Shown here one piece after another: positions 7,385-15,868 of a DNA stretch of 52,538 nt; the first letter of the stretch is position 1, and each line of letters starts with the position of its first letter. The position numbers and the translations under genes are program-made. Source of the stretch: Muribaculaceae bacterium (GTDB lineage Bacteria; Bacteroidota; Bacteroidia; Bacteroidales; Muribaculaceae). Location of the stretch: assembly GCA_029058745.1 (NCBI GenBank), contig JAIDXM010000041.1, positions 1 to 52,538 of the forward strand, read 5' to 3'. Under the pieces are notes generated by a model that was not told where the DNA came from, ran no database searches, and was given only the letters and a program-made list of their open reading frames with translations.

Positions 7385-8611
7385 TTATCTCCTTCGTTTA
7401 CCCATGAGGTCGCGGAGACCGTCCATGTCAAACGACAAAGTGAATCGCAAAGTCTGGTCGAGGGGAGAGCTCTGGGCCGTGGCGAGCATGTATGAAGCGT
7501 CAAGTCTCACCACATTCAGGGAGAACCCCGCACCGAAGGCGAAATAGCTTCGCCCCCCTTTCATGGCGTTCTCATAGTTGTAGCCCATTCTTGCGAAGAA
7601 TTGCTGATTATAAGCATATTCGGCACCAACGGAGACGTTGATTTCTTTCAATTCCTCGGCAAAACCACCGGGCGCATCACTGAAACTCTTGAAGATACCG
7701 GTAATCGGCGACATGTTTTCCCATTTCTCCTTCGCCTCCTCATATTCAATCTGTCCTTCAATAGAGTCCATGTCGAAATCTTTCTGACGCGGCATAGTAG
7801 GTACGAGCAGCTTGTTGAGGTCCAGACCGATCGCAAGCGTGTTATAGTCGGCGAGAGGGAACATAAACTGAGTTCCGAGACGGAGGTTTGTTGGGAGGAA
7901 CGCATAGTTAGCGCCGTGGTCGTAGCTGACCTTAGTACCGATGTTGGAAATATCGAAACCCCAAGAGAACTGGCATTCGTTTCTGCCCACCATAGGATAA
8001 GTCACATAATATCCAGAGAGGTCAACTGAGAAAGCGTTAGCAGCGGTATTCGTTTCCCCCGACATCTCATCGGTGTAAGAGAGGTCGGATAGGATGTAAC
8101 GCAATACAACACCCATTGAAAATTTCTCAGACAGTTTCCGGGAATATCCAAAGTCAATGGCAAACTCATATGGATTCAAGGTCTGCACGGGAGTATTGCC
8201 GCTTCCGCTTCCAGGACGTGTAGTGACTTCGCCGAGAGAGAAATAACGCAACGATGCAGACAACGCCTGGTTGTCACCGTCGCCCAGTTTCCAGTATCCC
8301 GACAAGTCGGCGAGGAAAATGTCGTTTACAATCTTACGAAGCCACGGGGTGTATGATAGAGAAAGGCCTCCAGAGCTATAAGCGAATGCATATTTAGAGG
8401 GATTCCAGAACTGGGAATTAATGTCGGGGTCAGTAGCGGCACCGAGGTTTCCCATTCCGGAACCTCTCGCATCCGGGGTAATGCTGAGAGTAGTGACACC
8501 GGTGTTGACCGGATTGAAATCGTTGTCCTTAATGTCGTTTTGCGCACACAGCTGCTGAGAGGCAAAAGCCACGACAAAAGCAGACAATATTATTTTCGAG
8601 TAAGAAGTCAT
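7385..8611 (-). CDS. porV: type IX secretion system outer-membrane protein PorV
   Basis: PorV (also called LptO) is the outer-membrane barrel that takes cargo from the SprA/Sov translocon and carries it to the PorU sortase. The 408-residue protein has a signal peptide (MTSYSKIILSAFVVAFASQQLCAQ). The conserved opening NTGVTTLSITPDARGSGMGN and NPSKYAF follow, then alternating beta-strand sequence typical of the FadL-like PorV family, ending near RFTLSFDMDGLRDL. The longer frame reaches 8650, but ATG 8611 gives the proper signal peptide. Spacing from the upstream FAH-like gene is 161 bp, so it may have its own promoter. Presence with PorU shows a type IX system, though none of the inner-membrane parts (PorK-N) are in the window. 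Confidence 0.9.
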   Translation of the reverse strand: MTSYSKIILSAFVVAFASQQLCAQNDIKDNDFNPVNTGVTTLSITPDARGSGMGNLGAATDPDINSQFWNPSKYAFAYSSGGLSLSYTPWLRKIVNDIFLADLSGYWKLGDGDNQALSASLRYFSLGEVTTRPGSGSGNTPVQTLNPYEFAIDFGYSRKLSEKFSMGVVLRYILSDLSYTDEMSGETNTAANAFSVDLSGYYVTYPMVGRNECQFSWGFDISNIGTKVSYDHGANYAFLPTNLRLGTQFMFPLADYNTLAIGLDLNKLLVPTMPRQKDFDMDSIEGQIEYEEAKEKWENMSPITGIFKSFSDAPGGFAEELKEINVSVGAEYAYNQQFFARMGYNYENAMKGGRSYFAFGAGFSLNVVRLDASYMLATAQSSPLDQTLRFTLSFDMDGLRDLMGKRRR

Positions 8612-8772
8612 GTTGTTAGAGATGAGGTGAATGAGGGAATAAATCGTCACTCAGGCATTTAAGAGTCGCCCGCATTGAGAGAGTCATCTAAAGACGCAAA
8701 GACTTAGACCCCGAAAAATCAATGACCGCGCTCTATTAATAAACATCAAAAAACGGCAAATATTGTCTGCCA

Positions 8773-9351
8773 TTATTTTATCGCAATTTTAAGAATCGAA
8801 TCACCGTCAAGAGAAACCTCAAGTCTGTCACCGATAGCGACAGAGACTTCAGGAGCGATAATAGGCATAATCAAGTCGCCCATTTTCAATGTGTTTGCGC
8901 AACTTGAACGAGACAGCAGTTTTTCCGCGTCAGATAAGAAATCGTCGGAATTGATTGTTGCGACCTCGATGCCATTTTTGAGCATGGATATGCGTCCGGC
9001 ATCCAGGAAATCCTCCACGGGGAGAAAATCCCCGGCAATAACCGAACGGTCGAATGAGTATGAGATGTCGGCCGGCTTTCCCTCGGAAAGAAGTTTATTT
9101 CTGAGACTGTCGGCCCTGAAATGTACGGCAGGGGCCGCGTTGCAGTAATATCTGCGGGCAAATTTTTCGTCGATAGACTTTCCAATTCTTGCCACCTTAA
9201 TCACAGGAGCAAGCACAGCAACGAAACTGTCGGCGAAGTCCGGGATGAAAAATGGTTTTCCGGCATTTGCAATCGCCGAATCAGGGATGAAGAACCAAGA
9301 ATCGTCGTTTTGATTCATCCGGCATATATTGTCAGAAACAATTAATTTCAT
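8773..9351 (-). CDS. degenerate fumarylacetoacetate-hydrolase-like protein
   Basis: A 192-residue cytosolic protein. The front (WFFIPDSAIANAGKPFFIPD) and the end (TLKMGDLIMPIIAP..VAIGDRLEVSLDGDSILKIAIK) resemble the fold of the FAH hydrolase/isomerase family, where a GDLI motif and a GD..EV strand close the domain. The acidic metal-binding residues expected after the first motif (an E.E pair) are not visible; the region reads DSFVAVLAPVIKVARIG. So it is probably not a standard FAH enzyme, or may be non-catalytic. It lies 27 bp after rex and is probably co-transcribed with it. Family assignment is tentative and its role in a secretion/redox block is unknown. Confidence 0.5.
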   Translation of the reverse strand: MKLIVSDNICRMNQNDDSWFFIPDSAIANAGKPFFIPDFADSFVAVLAPVIKVARIGKSIDEKFARRYYCNAAPAVHFRADSLRNKLLSEGKPADISYSFDRSVIAGDFLPVEDFLDAGRISMLKNGIEVATINSDDFLSDAEKLLSRSSCANTLKMGDLIMPIIAPEVSVAIGDRLEVSLDGDSILKIAIK

Positions 9352-9378
9352 TATTTGAGATTTAGAGAATAATCAAAT

Positions 9379-10017
9379 TCAAGCGTCAGCGTTCAGGCGA
9401 TTGAAAATCAGGGCGAGATGGGCGTATATGGAAGTGTTGGCCATAACAATCCCTTCAGCCACCTTCACTCTGTAAGGAGTGAAATTCCAAATAGCCTTAA
9501 TACCCTCACCGATTGCAATGTCGGCGGTTTCCTGAGCGCATTCCACCGGGACAGTCAGGATTCCAATTGAAGCCGGAGCTTTTCTCATCACATCCGAAAT
9601 TGAGTCGATATGATGTATCCTGACTCCGGCCACTGTCTTGCCCACCTTGTCCGGGTCAACGTCAAACCCCGCCACAATCTCAAGACCATAATTCGACAAC
9701 CCGGAATCCTGCATAAGGGCAGCGCCCAGACTGCCGGCTCCGAAGACATAGGCTTTATGGGAAGTCGTGAAGCCAAGAAAATCAGCGAGTGTGCCGGCAA
9801 GGGCTTCCACCTCGTATCCGATTCTTGTTTTCCCCTTCAGAGAGAGAAAAGAAAGGTCCTTTGCAATCTGCGAGGCATCGACATTCAGGGCTCTGGAAAT
9901 CTGAGTAGAAGAAACGTATTCTACATTCCGTGCTTTCAGAATTTCCACATAAGCGAGATACCAGGGGAGCCGTCGCAGAGTAGGTTCCGGCAATATAATA
10001 TCTGGATTATTCAGCAT
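9379..10017 (-). CDS. rex: redox-sensing transcriptional repressor Rex
   Basis: Rex binds DNA when NAD+ dominates and releases it when NADH rises, controlling fermentation and respiration genes. The 212-residue protein has an N-terminal winged helix (residues ~1-80; LPWYLAYVEILKARNVEYVSS and the recognition region NVDASQIAKDLSFL). A Rossmann domain follows with VFGAGSLGAAL as the dinucleotide-binding glycine motif, and a C-terminal swap helix is at IYAHLALIFNRL. Length matches the family (205-215). It is placed between porU (56 bp upstream) and the FAH-like gene, inside the type IX block. Likely targets elsewhere include pta-ackA and dehydrogenases, but I did not identify a Rex operator. Confidence 0.95.
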   Translation of the reverse strand: MLNNPDIILPEPTLRRLPWYLAYVEILKARNVEYVSSTQISRALNVDASQIAKDLSFLSLKGKTRIGYEVEALAGTLADFLGFTTSHKAYVFGAGSLGAALMQDSGLSNYGLEIVAGFDVDPDKVGKTVAGVRIHHIDSISDVMRKAPASIGILTVPVECAQETADIAIGEGIKAIWNFTPYRVKVAEGIVMANTSIYAHLALIFNRLNADA

Positions 10018-10073
10018 ATAAAGATTGTCGTTTTGATGATTTAGAGAATCGCGTGGTGAGAGATTGCGGAGTG

Positions 10074-13000
10074 TCAGGGAGCAGTGACAGCAATTTTTCC
10101 GGACTTGGATATTTCCGCGCCTTCCTGAGTCACAACGGAAGCCTTGTAAATATATATGCCACGAGGAACCCTCCTTCCTGAGGAGTCCTTAAGATCCCAC
10201 GCGACAACAGTGGCGGCTGAAGAAGCAGAAATCGTAGAGGCGTCATTGTCCCAAAGCAATCTTCCGGAGAGATCATATATCTCCATCCTGCAAGATGTTT
10301 TCCCGGAGACGCCATCGGTGGCCACCATGAAATTAACTGAAGAAGAAGCCGGATTGGCATCAGGCTCCAGTCGGGTGATAGTCGGTTTCCAACCAGCCAT
10401 AACGGAGAACGATAGCGTTTCCGTAGATGAATTGTTGGCATTGTCCCACACTGTAAGGGAAATTGAGTGTTCACCCGGTTCTATATCCTTAATAGGATAC
10501 GCGATACTGCCGTATTCAAAAGAATCGCCAGGCGTGTAGTGTAGCATGACATCATCAAATCTCCGTTTCCCGTCGAGTGTTATTACAAGGTCGTGACCGA
10601 TGCCTGTGTCAGATACATTTATACCAGAGGCATCAGAGAAAGAAGCGTACACAATAGAATATGGACTCACGGAACTCCCATCCACGAAAGAGGGAGAATT
10701 GATATAGAAATTAGAGATTGCGGGACCATCGAAATCATCGTCGGCGTCCTCATTATATCCAAAGACATAAAAATCATCCGTACCTCCGTTCGCCTCCCTT
10801 CCGTCATCGTCGGATGCATATATGGCAAGCAATGCAGGGCTGAAATTATTCTCGATTTCAGAAGGAATCATGATTTCAGTCTCCCAATATCCATTTACGA
10901 CATTGGCTTTCCCGATGAAGAGTCTTGTCTTTCTGTCGTTGTAGTCCTTCACCACACCAAACTCACCATTTCCGTAAGTCTGTACCACTTTTTCCGCATC
11001 GTATAGGGAAATGTCGGCAACACCATTAAAGTCGGAAAGGACACCGCCGTCCATATCGGCGATATGTCCGGCCACTTTCACCTTGCTCCGGGCTCTCAAG
11101 ACTGGGAGTTCGTCAGAATTTCCAGTCAGCTTGCCGTCGATATTGTCAACCACGACATTTAGAACCGGAGAGGGAAGCCTCATGGCGGGGTCTCCCATCA
11201 AGGCGAATCTCAACTTATTATCGTCGTCGGGAGTCGCATTTTTCCCCGATACCATTATATCTCCGATTCGGGTGCCACCACCCGCAGGGTCGCCTCCAAA
11301 AACGAATGGAGCCGTGTTGGCGTTCAAATTTCCGTTGAGCGAGATATATACCTTTCTGCTTGGGCAAATCATGCCGATAACCCCCGCCTCCGGGTTGAGC
11401 CACATCTCCTCACCTCCGCTCACCACATCGTCATCCCAGCAAAGGAACTCGCAAGTCGCGGCGAAAAGGAAAGGGAGGTTGGCATTCGACATCTCTGTTA
11501 TGTCGGACCAAGTGAGCAGCTTCTCGTGCCCCCATTCCCTTGGGTTTGCGTGTCCGATATAGTTTATGAAAAGGACACCTTCAGAAATCTTGTCGAGCAT
11601 CCTCTTCTTTGCGAGAGGGTATGAGGCACCGGTGGCCGACATTGATAGGGGATAAGCATCGAGATAAAGCTTCTCATAGATATAATCGTCACCTTTACCG
11701 TATTTCCTCATCTCGGTTATTACTTTCTCAGCCTGAATCAGATGGTCGGCATTATCCTGGTCGTCGGCGATGACCATAATATTGTTGCGCCATGCTCCAT
11801 GCTTGGGATTCCTGACGTAATTTTCAAGTTTCTCCACAGCCGAATTAGCTTCAGCGATGGTTTTCACGGGCATTCTTCCAACCGCGACATTGATGGCCGC
11901 AGACCTCATGCTAAGCGCGTTAGGATTGTCGTCGAGCATACCGATATAGTCGTCGGTGGAGTAGGATGTAGATATGGACGACCCTGTAGAAGACTGCCAA
12001 ATCGGGATACGGGGATAACCGTCGCGTTTTACCGTCTGGGTGACCATTTTGTTGTCGTAAGTAGGTCTGCTGAATATCAGACAGTAGTTCGGGTATCCGT
12101 CAGGATTTCCTCCGGCTCTGTCAAACCACATTTTCAGGAGCTTACGGAACGCAGTGACATCAGGTGCTCCGGAAGAGAATTCATTGTAAATAGTCTCTGG
12201 AGAAAGGACAGCGACGTTCATTCCGTCGATGTCGGCATGCATCTGAGCCACTCTCATGGCAGCACTTCTGAAAATGTCGGGCGTAATAATCAGCATGTCA
12301 GGGGCTTCCATGGCATGTAAGTCCTGGTTGGCAATTTTGCCGGCAGGAGATACATTCCTGCGAGATTCCGCAGGGTTGAACGCGACATATTCGTGATAAC
12401 CGGCAGGAGCGGCGAAAGAAGCGGTTGTCCCCGATAGCTCATAATCCACCACGAGCGGTTGTTCAGGGTCAGAGACATCCCATATGACAGTGGAAGAAGA
12501 ACAGTTGTCAATCCTGACAGAAGAGGATTCGGCAGGGTCGATATAGAAATAAAGCTCGCCGTCAAGGAGTTTCAATTCGCGTTGGTATTCGATTTCGATA
12601 TAGTCGAGAGCCGCAGTGAAAAGAGCGCCAGTGTTGGAATATCTGATTGACAGATTCAGTTTCTCTCCTGGATTGGAGACTTTCTTATAAGAGTTTGTGA
12701 CAGCAATGAAGGTGTCGGAATTCGTCACTCCGGCGATTTTGTCAGATTGTGTTGCGGATAGGGTCTCACCATTGGCCGACATGACGAGAGAAGAAGAGCC
12801 ATTTTGAACTTTGGCGCCGAATCTGACCAACAAAGAGACGTCACCAATGTTTCCGGGGAGAGAGAAAGGGAAAGACCTTGTTGACTGGACTCGGAAATCC
12901 TCACCAAGAATAAGTCTTCCGGTATTGGAAGGCGCCATCAGGTCCTGCTCATGTACGATTCTTTCGGTGAAAGAGGTTATTACGTCAGAATTGTCTGCCG

Positions 13001-13481
13001 ACAGGACGTTTCGCGAAGAGGGTTGAATATGATTTCCGTCACAGTCACTAATGAAATAGAACGCTTTATCAGAATAAGCGTTGAGCGAGTGTCGGTATTT
13101 CATGTTATTTGAAGCCGAGGCATTCCATCCGACCGTGGCATGACCGAAGAAAACAATTCCGGAGGGAGTTCTCAACGAAGGCACCAGAGGGAGGTCGTCA
13201 GACATGGAACCGTTCAGGAGTTCAGGAAGCCCTCTTCCTCCAAATCCATATACATTGACCTTTTCGGGATCAGAGAAGCCGAGATTTCTGAGAGTTGTGT
13301 TAGAAATGAACTGCATACCGCTTTCAGCGACTTCGATTTTTGCCCAGTTTCCGGAAGCGAGCCTCGAGGAAGACGCATAGAAATCAGCAGGCAACGGAAA
13401 AGCCACCGCGCAGCAGAAAGCGGCCATGCAGAGCAATAACGCTCTCAAGGCGTCAAGACGACAAAGCGAAAAAACGGCCAT
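10074..13481 (-). CDS. porU: type IX secretion system sortase PorU
   Basis: PorU is the cell-surface C25-family (gingipain-like) cysteine protease that cleaves the C-terminal signal from type IX cargo and attaches the cargo to anionic LPS. From ATG 13481 it is 1135 residues, close to P. gingivalis PorU. An open frame 65 codons longer would overlap the GH25 gene, while ATG 13481 yields a signal peptide (ALRALLLCMAAFCCAVA). The catalytic pair is visible: His in FINYIGHANPREWGHE (about residue 644) and Cys in LFAATCEFLCWDD (about 677). The C-terminal ~100 residues form a FlgD-like Ig domain (MEIYDLSGRLLW, PRGIYIYKASV). It heads the porU-rex-FAH-porV-ispF stretch. Confidence 0.92.
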   Translation of the reverse strand: MAVFSLCRLDALRALLLCMAAFCCAVAFPLPADFYASSSRLASGNWAKIEVAESGMQFISNTTLRNLGFSDPEKVNVYGFGGRGLPELLNGSMSDDLPLVPSLRTPSGIVFFGHATVGWNASASNNMKYRHSLNAYSDKAFYFISDCDGNHIQPSSRNVLSADNSDVITSFTERIVHEQDLMAPSNTGRLILGEDFRVQSTRSFPFSLPGNIGDVSLLVRFGAKVQNGSSSLVMSANGETLSATQSDKIAGVTNSDTFIAVTNSYKKVSNPGEKLNLSIRYSNTGALFTAALDYIEIEYQRELKLLDGELYFYIDPAESSSVRIDNCSSSTVIWDVSDPEQPLVVDYELSGTTASFAAPAGYHEYVAFNPAESRRNVSPAGKIANQDLHAMEAPDMLIITPDIFRSAAMRVAQMHADIDGMNVAVLSPETIYNEFSSGAPDVTAFRKLLKMWFDRAGGNPDGYPNYCLIFSRPTYDNKMVTQTVKRDGYPRIPIWQSSTGSSISTSYSTDDYIGMLDDNPNALSMRSAAINVAVGRMPVKTIAEANSAVEKLENYVRNPKHGAWRNNIMVIADDQDNADHLIQAEKVITEMRKYGKGDDYIYEKLYLDAYPLSMSATGASYPLAKKRMLDKISEGVLFINYIGHANPREWGHEKLLTWSDITEMSNANLPFLFAATCEFLCWDDDVVSGGEEMWLNPEAGVIGMICPSRKVYISLNGNLNANTAPFVFGGDPAGGGTRIGDIMVSGKNATPDDDNKLRFALMGDPAMRLPSPVLNVVVDNIDGKLTGNSDELPVLRARSKVKVAGHIADMDGGVLSDFNGVADISLYDAEKVVQTYGNGEFGVVKDYNDRKTRLFIGKANVVNGYWETEIMIPSEIENNFSPALLAIYASDDDGREANGGTDDFYVFGYNEDADDDFDGPAISNFYINSPSFVDGSSVSPYSIVYASFSDASGINVSDTGIGHDLVITLDGKRRFDDVMLHYTPGDSFEYGSIAYPIKDIEPGEHSISLTVWDNANNSSTETLSFSVMAGWKPTITRLEPDANPASSSVNFMVATDGVSGKTSCRMEIYDLSGRLLWDNDASTISASSAATVVAWDLKDSSGRRVPRGIYIYKASVVTQEGAEISKSGKIAVTAP

Positions 13482-13593
13482 GAAGGAGGTATTATGGAAA
13501 AAAGATATCGGCTTCACAATAATAGAAAGTTTCAAATGAAATGATACACAAAAACGGGTATTGCTATAGGATATAACGTTGTCCCCGTAATCG

Positions 13594-14364
13594 TTATTGT
13601 TTTTGGAGAGGGTCATAAGGCCATAAGCTTCCGCTAAGGAAGCTATCCCATTCTTCCCTTGAACCACAGAACGCATTCAGGTCAACGTCACCGACGACAC
13701 CTTTGACTTTCCCGCGATGGTTGTACTGCCAGAAAGTCCATTCGGCACTTATCGGGTTTTCATAGAAACAGCAGATCCAAAGAGGGCATCCCGGGAAAGT
13801 GTCGGCGATAAAGTCGTAATATCCATCCTTGTTGGAATAAAGCATAACCCTGTGTCCGAGGAGGTTGAGATAGTCCACCATCTGAGATAATCTTGCTTTA
13901 ATGACATCGTGGTCGATATAAGAAGGGTTTCCCGTTTTCTCGATGTCGATTACAATACCAAGGTCAGGTTTTCTTGTCCCGATAGTCTTGAGAAGGTTAA
14001 GGGCCTGTTCGACTCCGTCCTTGTCAAATCTGAAGAAGTGATATATTCCGATTTTTAACCCTGCCAATCTCGCGTTCTCATAGTTTTTTCTGAAGTTTTT
14101 GTCTTTGAAGTCCTTCCCCTCAGAAGCTTTAATAAAAACGAAATCCATTCCGCTTTTTTTGACGAGATTCATGTCGATATCGCCATTGTGGGCAGAGACA
14201 TCGATACCCCTCACGGGATATTTATCCGGGTCCACGTAAGGAGGAGATGAGATGAAAGCCGTGTATGCCCATATTGCGGCGAACACAAGCAGAATGCATA
14301 CCGAGCAGAAAGCGGCAGCGGCCACGATGTCTTTCCATGGACGATTAAACAGAGTCAGCTTCAT
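13594..14364 (-). CDS. membrane-anchored glycoside hydrolase family 25 (lysozyme-type) protein
   Basis: GH25 enzymes cut the glycan of peptidoglycan between MurNAc and GlcNAc. The 256-residue protein has one hydrophobic segment at residues ~13-37, acting as a membrane anchor or uncleaved signal. The catalytic domain follows, starting YPVRGIDVSAHNGDID, with the first conserved Asp, and containing VFIKASEGKDFKD, GIYHFFRFDKDG and IVIDIEKTG, where the Asp/Glu pair matches the active-site strand. WTFWQYNHRG and VDLNAFCG near the end are also typical. It lies upstream of porU by 112 bp on the same strand and diverges from cvpA. A role in remodelling peptidoglycan for envelope machinery is inference. 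Confidence 0.88.
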   Translation of the reverse strand: MKLTLFNRPWKDIVAAAAFCSVCILLVFAAIWAYTAFISSPPYVDPDKYPVRGIDVSAHNGDIDMNLVKKSGMDFVFIKASEGKDFKDKNFRKNYENARLAGLKIGIYHFFRFDKDGVEQALNLLKTIGTRKPDLGIVIDIEKTGNPSYIDHDVIKARLSQMVDYLNLLGHRVMLYSNKDGYYDFIADTFPGCPLWICCFYENPISAEWTFWQYNHRGKVKGVVGDVDLNAFCGSREEWDSFLSGSLWPYDPLQKQ

Positions 14365-14436
14365 GATTACAAAAGTAGTGAAAAAAGTGAAAACAACTCA
14401 GAACGAAAATATAAAAAAAATAAAAAGTGGTATGAT

Positions 14437-14467
14437 TTTGAATATTGCGCGGGAAAAGCTAATTTTG
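14437..14467 (+). promoter_or_regulatory. Bacteroidota-type promoter for cvpA-sufCDS
   Basis: TTTG at 14437-14440, a 19-base spacer, then TAATTTTG at 14460-14467. This is a full match to the Bacteroidota -33/-7 consensus TTTG-N19-TAnnTTTG. The expected start is about 14474, leaving a very short leader before ATG 14479. Confidence 0.75.
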
Positions 14468-14478
14468 CAGTCATAGAA

Positions 14479-15087
14479 ATGAGCGAAGCTATCTACCATA
14501 TAATAGTGATGGGAGTTGCCGTGATTGCAGTCATCAAAGGGTTTAGGGTAGGCTTCACGGGTCAGGTGTCGGGCGTACTTGGATTTGCGTTCGGCACAGT
14601 CTGCACACACGTATTCGACAGCCAGGCCGAGGGAATAGTAAGGATGTGCCTACCCTGGATTCAAGACAGGGCAGGGTCGGCATTTATCTACAGTGTCTTG
14701 TCGGCGGCGATAGTGTATGTGTCGGTATATTTAATATTCCGGATGTTGACTCGGGTTCTGAGGAGCGCGATGCAGGTGTTCTATGTAGGGATGCTTGACT
14801 CTCTGCTTGGGGCAGGATTCTGCCTGATGAAGTATATGCTCATGCTGTCGATTTTATATAACCTGATATTATGTCTGAATCCCACGTCACGCCTACTGCG
14901 CTATGCGAACGCCGATGACGGAAATGTAGTTGAATGTGTTATGCTGATAGCCCCCGGCCTGCTTGGATGTGGCAGTGTAGAAGACCTTTCGCATCTACTT
15001 CAGCTAAGAGAGGCCAAAAAAATAAGTTTCAACCTAAACAGCAGACCGAGTGTTATAGAAATGGGAACATGTATGACCTTGGTCTAA
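14479..15087 (+). CDS. CvpA family membrane protein
   Basis: CvpA proteins are small inner-membrane proteins first linked to colicin V production and now to envelope tolerance; the mechanism is unclear. The 202-residue protein has four hydrophobic segments (about residues 5-25, 28-47, 67-90 and 105-135). The family feature IAVIKGFRVGFTGQVSGVLG is at the front and GMLDSLLGAGFCLMKYMLML is in the fourth segment. The C-terminal ~60 residues are soluble and unlike the family core. It is the first gene of the suf transcription unit, 14 bp before sufC. In related Bacteroidales, as I recall, sufB sits in that gap. Confidence 0.8.
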   Translation: MSEAIYHIIVMGVAVIAVIKGFRVGFTGQVSGVLGFAFGTVCTHVFDSQAEGIVRMCLPWIQDRAGSAFIYSVLSAAIVYVSVYLIFRMLTRVLRSAMQVFYVGMLDSLLGAGFCLMKYMLMLSILYNLILCLNPTSRLLRYANADDGNVVECVMLIAPGLLGCGSVEDLSHLLQLREAKKISFNLNSRPSVIEMGTCMTLV

Positions 15088-15101
15088 AATAATGATATAA
15101 A

Positions 15102-15866
15102 ATGCTTAAAGTCAACAATCTTCATGCCCGCATCAACGGGAAAGAGATATTGAAAGGAATCAATCTTGAGATACGTCCCGGCGAGGTTCATGCGATAATG
15201 GGCCCCAATGGTTCAGGAAAATCCACGCTGTCTATGGTTCTTGCCGGGAATCCGGCATATGAAGTGACAGAAGGAAGCGCGGAATTTTATGGAAAAGATT
15301 TGCTTTCCATGCCACCGGAAGTCAGGAGCCATGAAGGACTGTTTCTTGGGTTCCAGTATCCGGTAGAGATACCTGGCGTTTCGATGGTAAATTTTATGCG
15401 TGCGGCGGTAAATGCCAAGCGGGAGTATTTCGGAGAGCCGGCAATGAGCGCCACGGAATTCCTTAAGATGATGCGAGAGAAAAGGGCGATAGTGGAGCTT
15501 GACAACAAGCTTGCGTCCCGGTCAGTAAACGAGGGGTTCTCCGGCGGGGAGAAGAAGCGAAACGAGATATTCCAGATGGCAGTTCTCGAGCCCCGGCTGT
15601 CAATACTTGACGAGACGGACTCCGGGCTTGATATAGATGCGCTGAGGATAGTGGCGGAAGGAGTGAACAAACTCAAGACCTCCAACAACGCGACAATAGT
15701 CATCACCCATTATCAGCGATTGCTTGACTATATAAAGCCCGAATTTATCCATATCCTCTATAAAGGAAGGATAGTGATGACCGGCGGACCGGAACTCGCG
15801 CTCGAACTCGAAGAGAGAGGCTATGACTGGATAAAGCAACAGGTTGACGGACAGGAGGGAATTTAA
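15102..15866 (+). CDS. sufC: Fe-S cluster assembly ATPase SufC
   Basis: SufC is the soluble ABC-type ATPase that drives Fe-S assembly on the SufBCD scaffold. The 254-residue protein shows Walker [14 protein letters not shown] (residues ~33-45), the SufC-specific [17 protein letters not shown], the signature loop [14 protein letters not shown], and the Walker B region [12 protein letters not shown]. The D-loop is followed by [15 protein letters not shown], the switch histidine region. Length matches (about 250). It is preceded by cvpA and followed after two bases by sufD. No sufB lies in the window. Confidence 0.97.
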   Translation: MLKVNNLHARINGKEILKGINLEIRPGEVHAIMGPNGSGKSTLSMVLAGNPAYEVTEGSAEFYGKDLLSMPPEVRSHEGLFLGFQYPVEIPGVSMVNFMRAAVNAKREYFGEPAMSATEFLKMMREKRAIVELDNKLASRSVNEGFSGGEKKRNEIFQMAVLEPRLSILDETDSGLDIDALRIVAEGVNKLKTSNNATIVITHYQRLLDYIKPEFIHILYKGRIVMTGGPELALELEERGYDWIKQQVDGQEGI

Positions 15867-15868
15867 TA

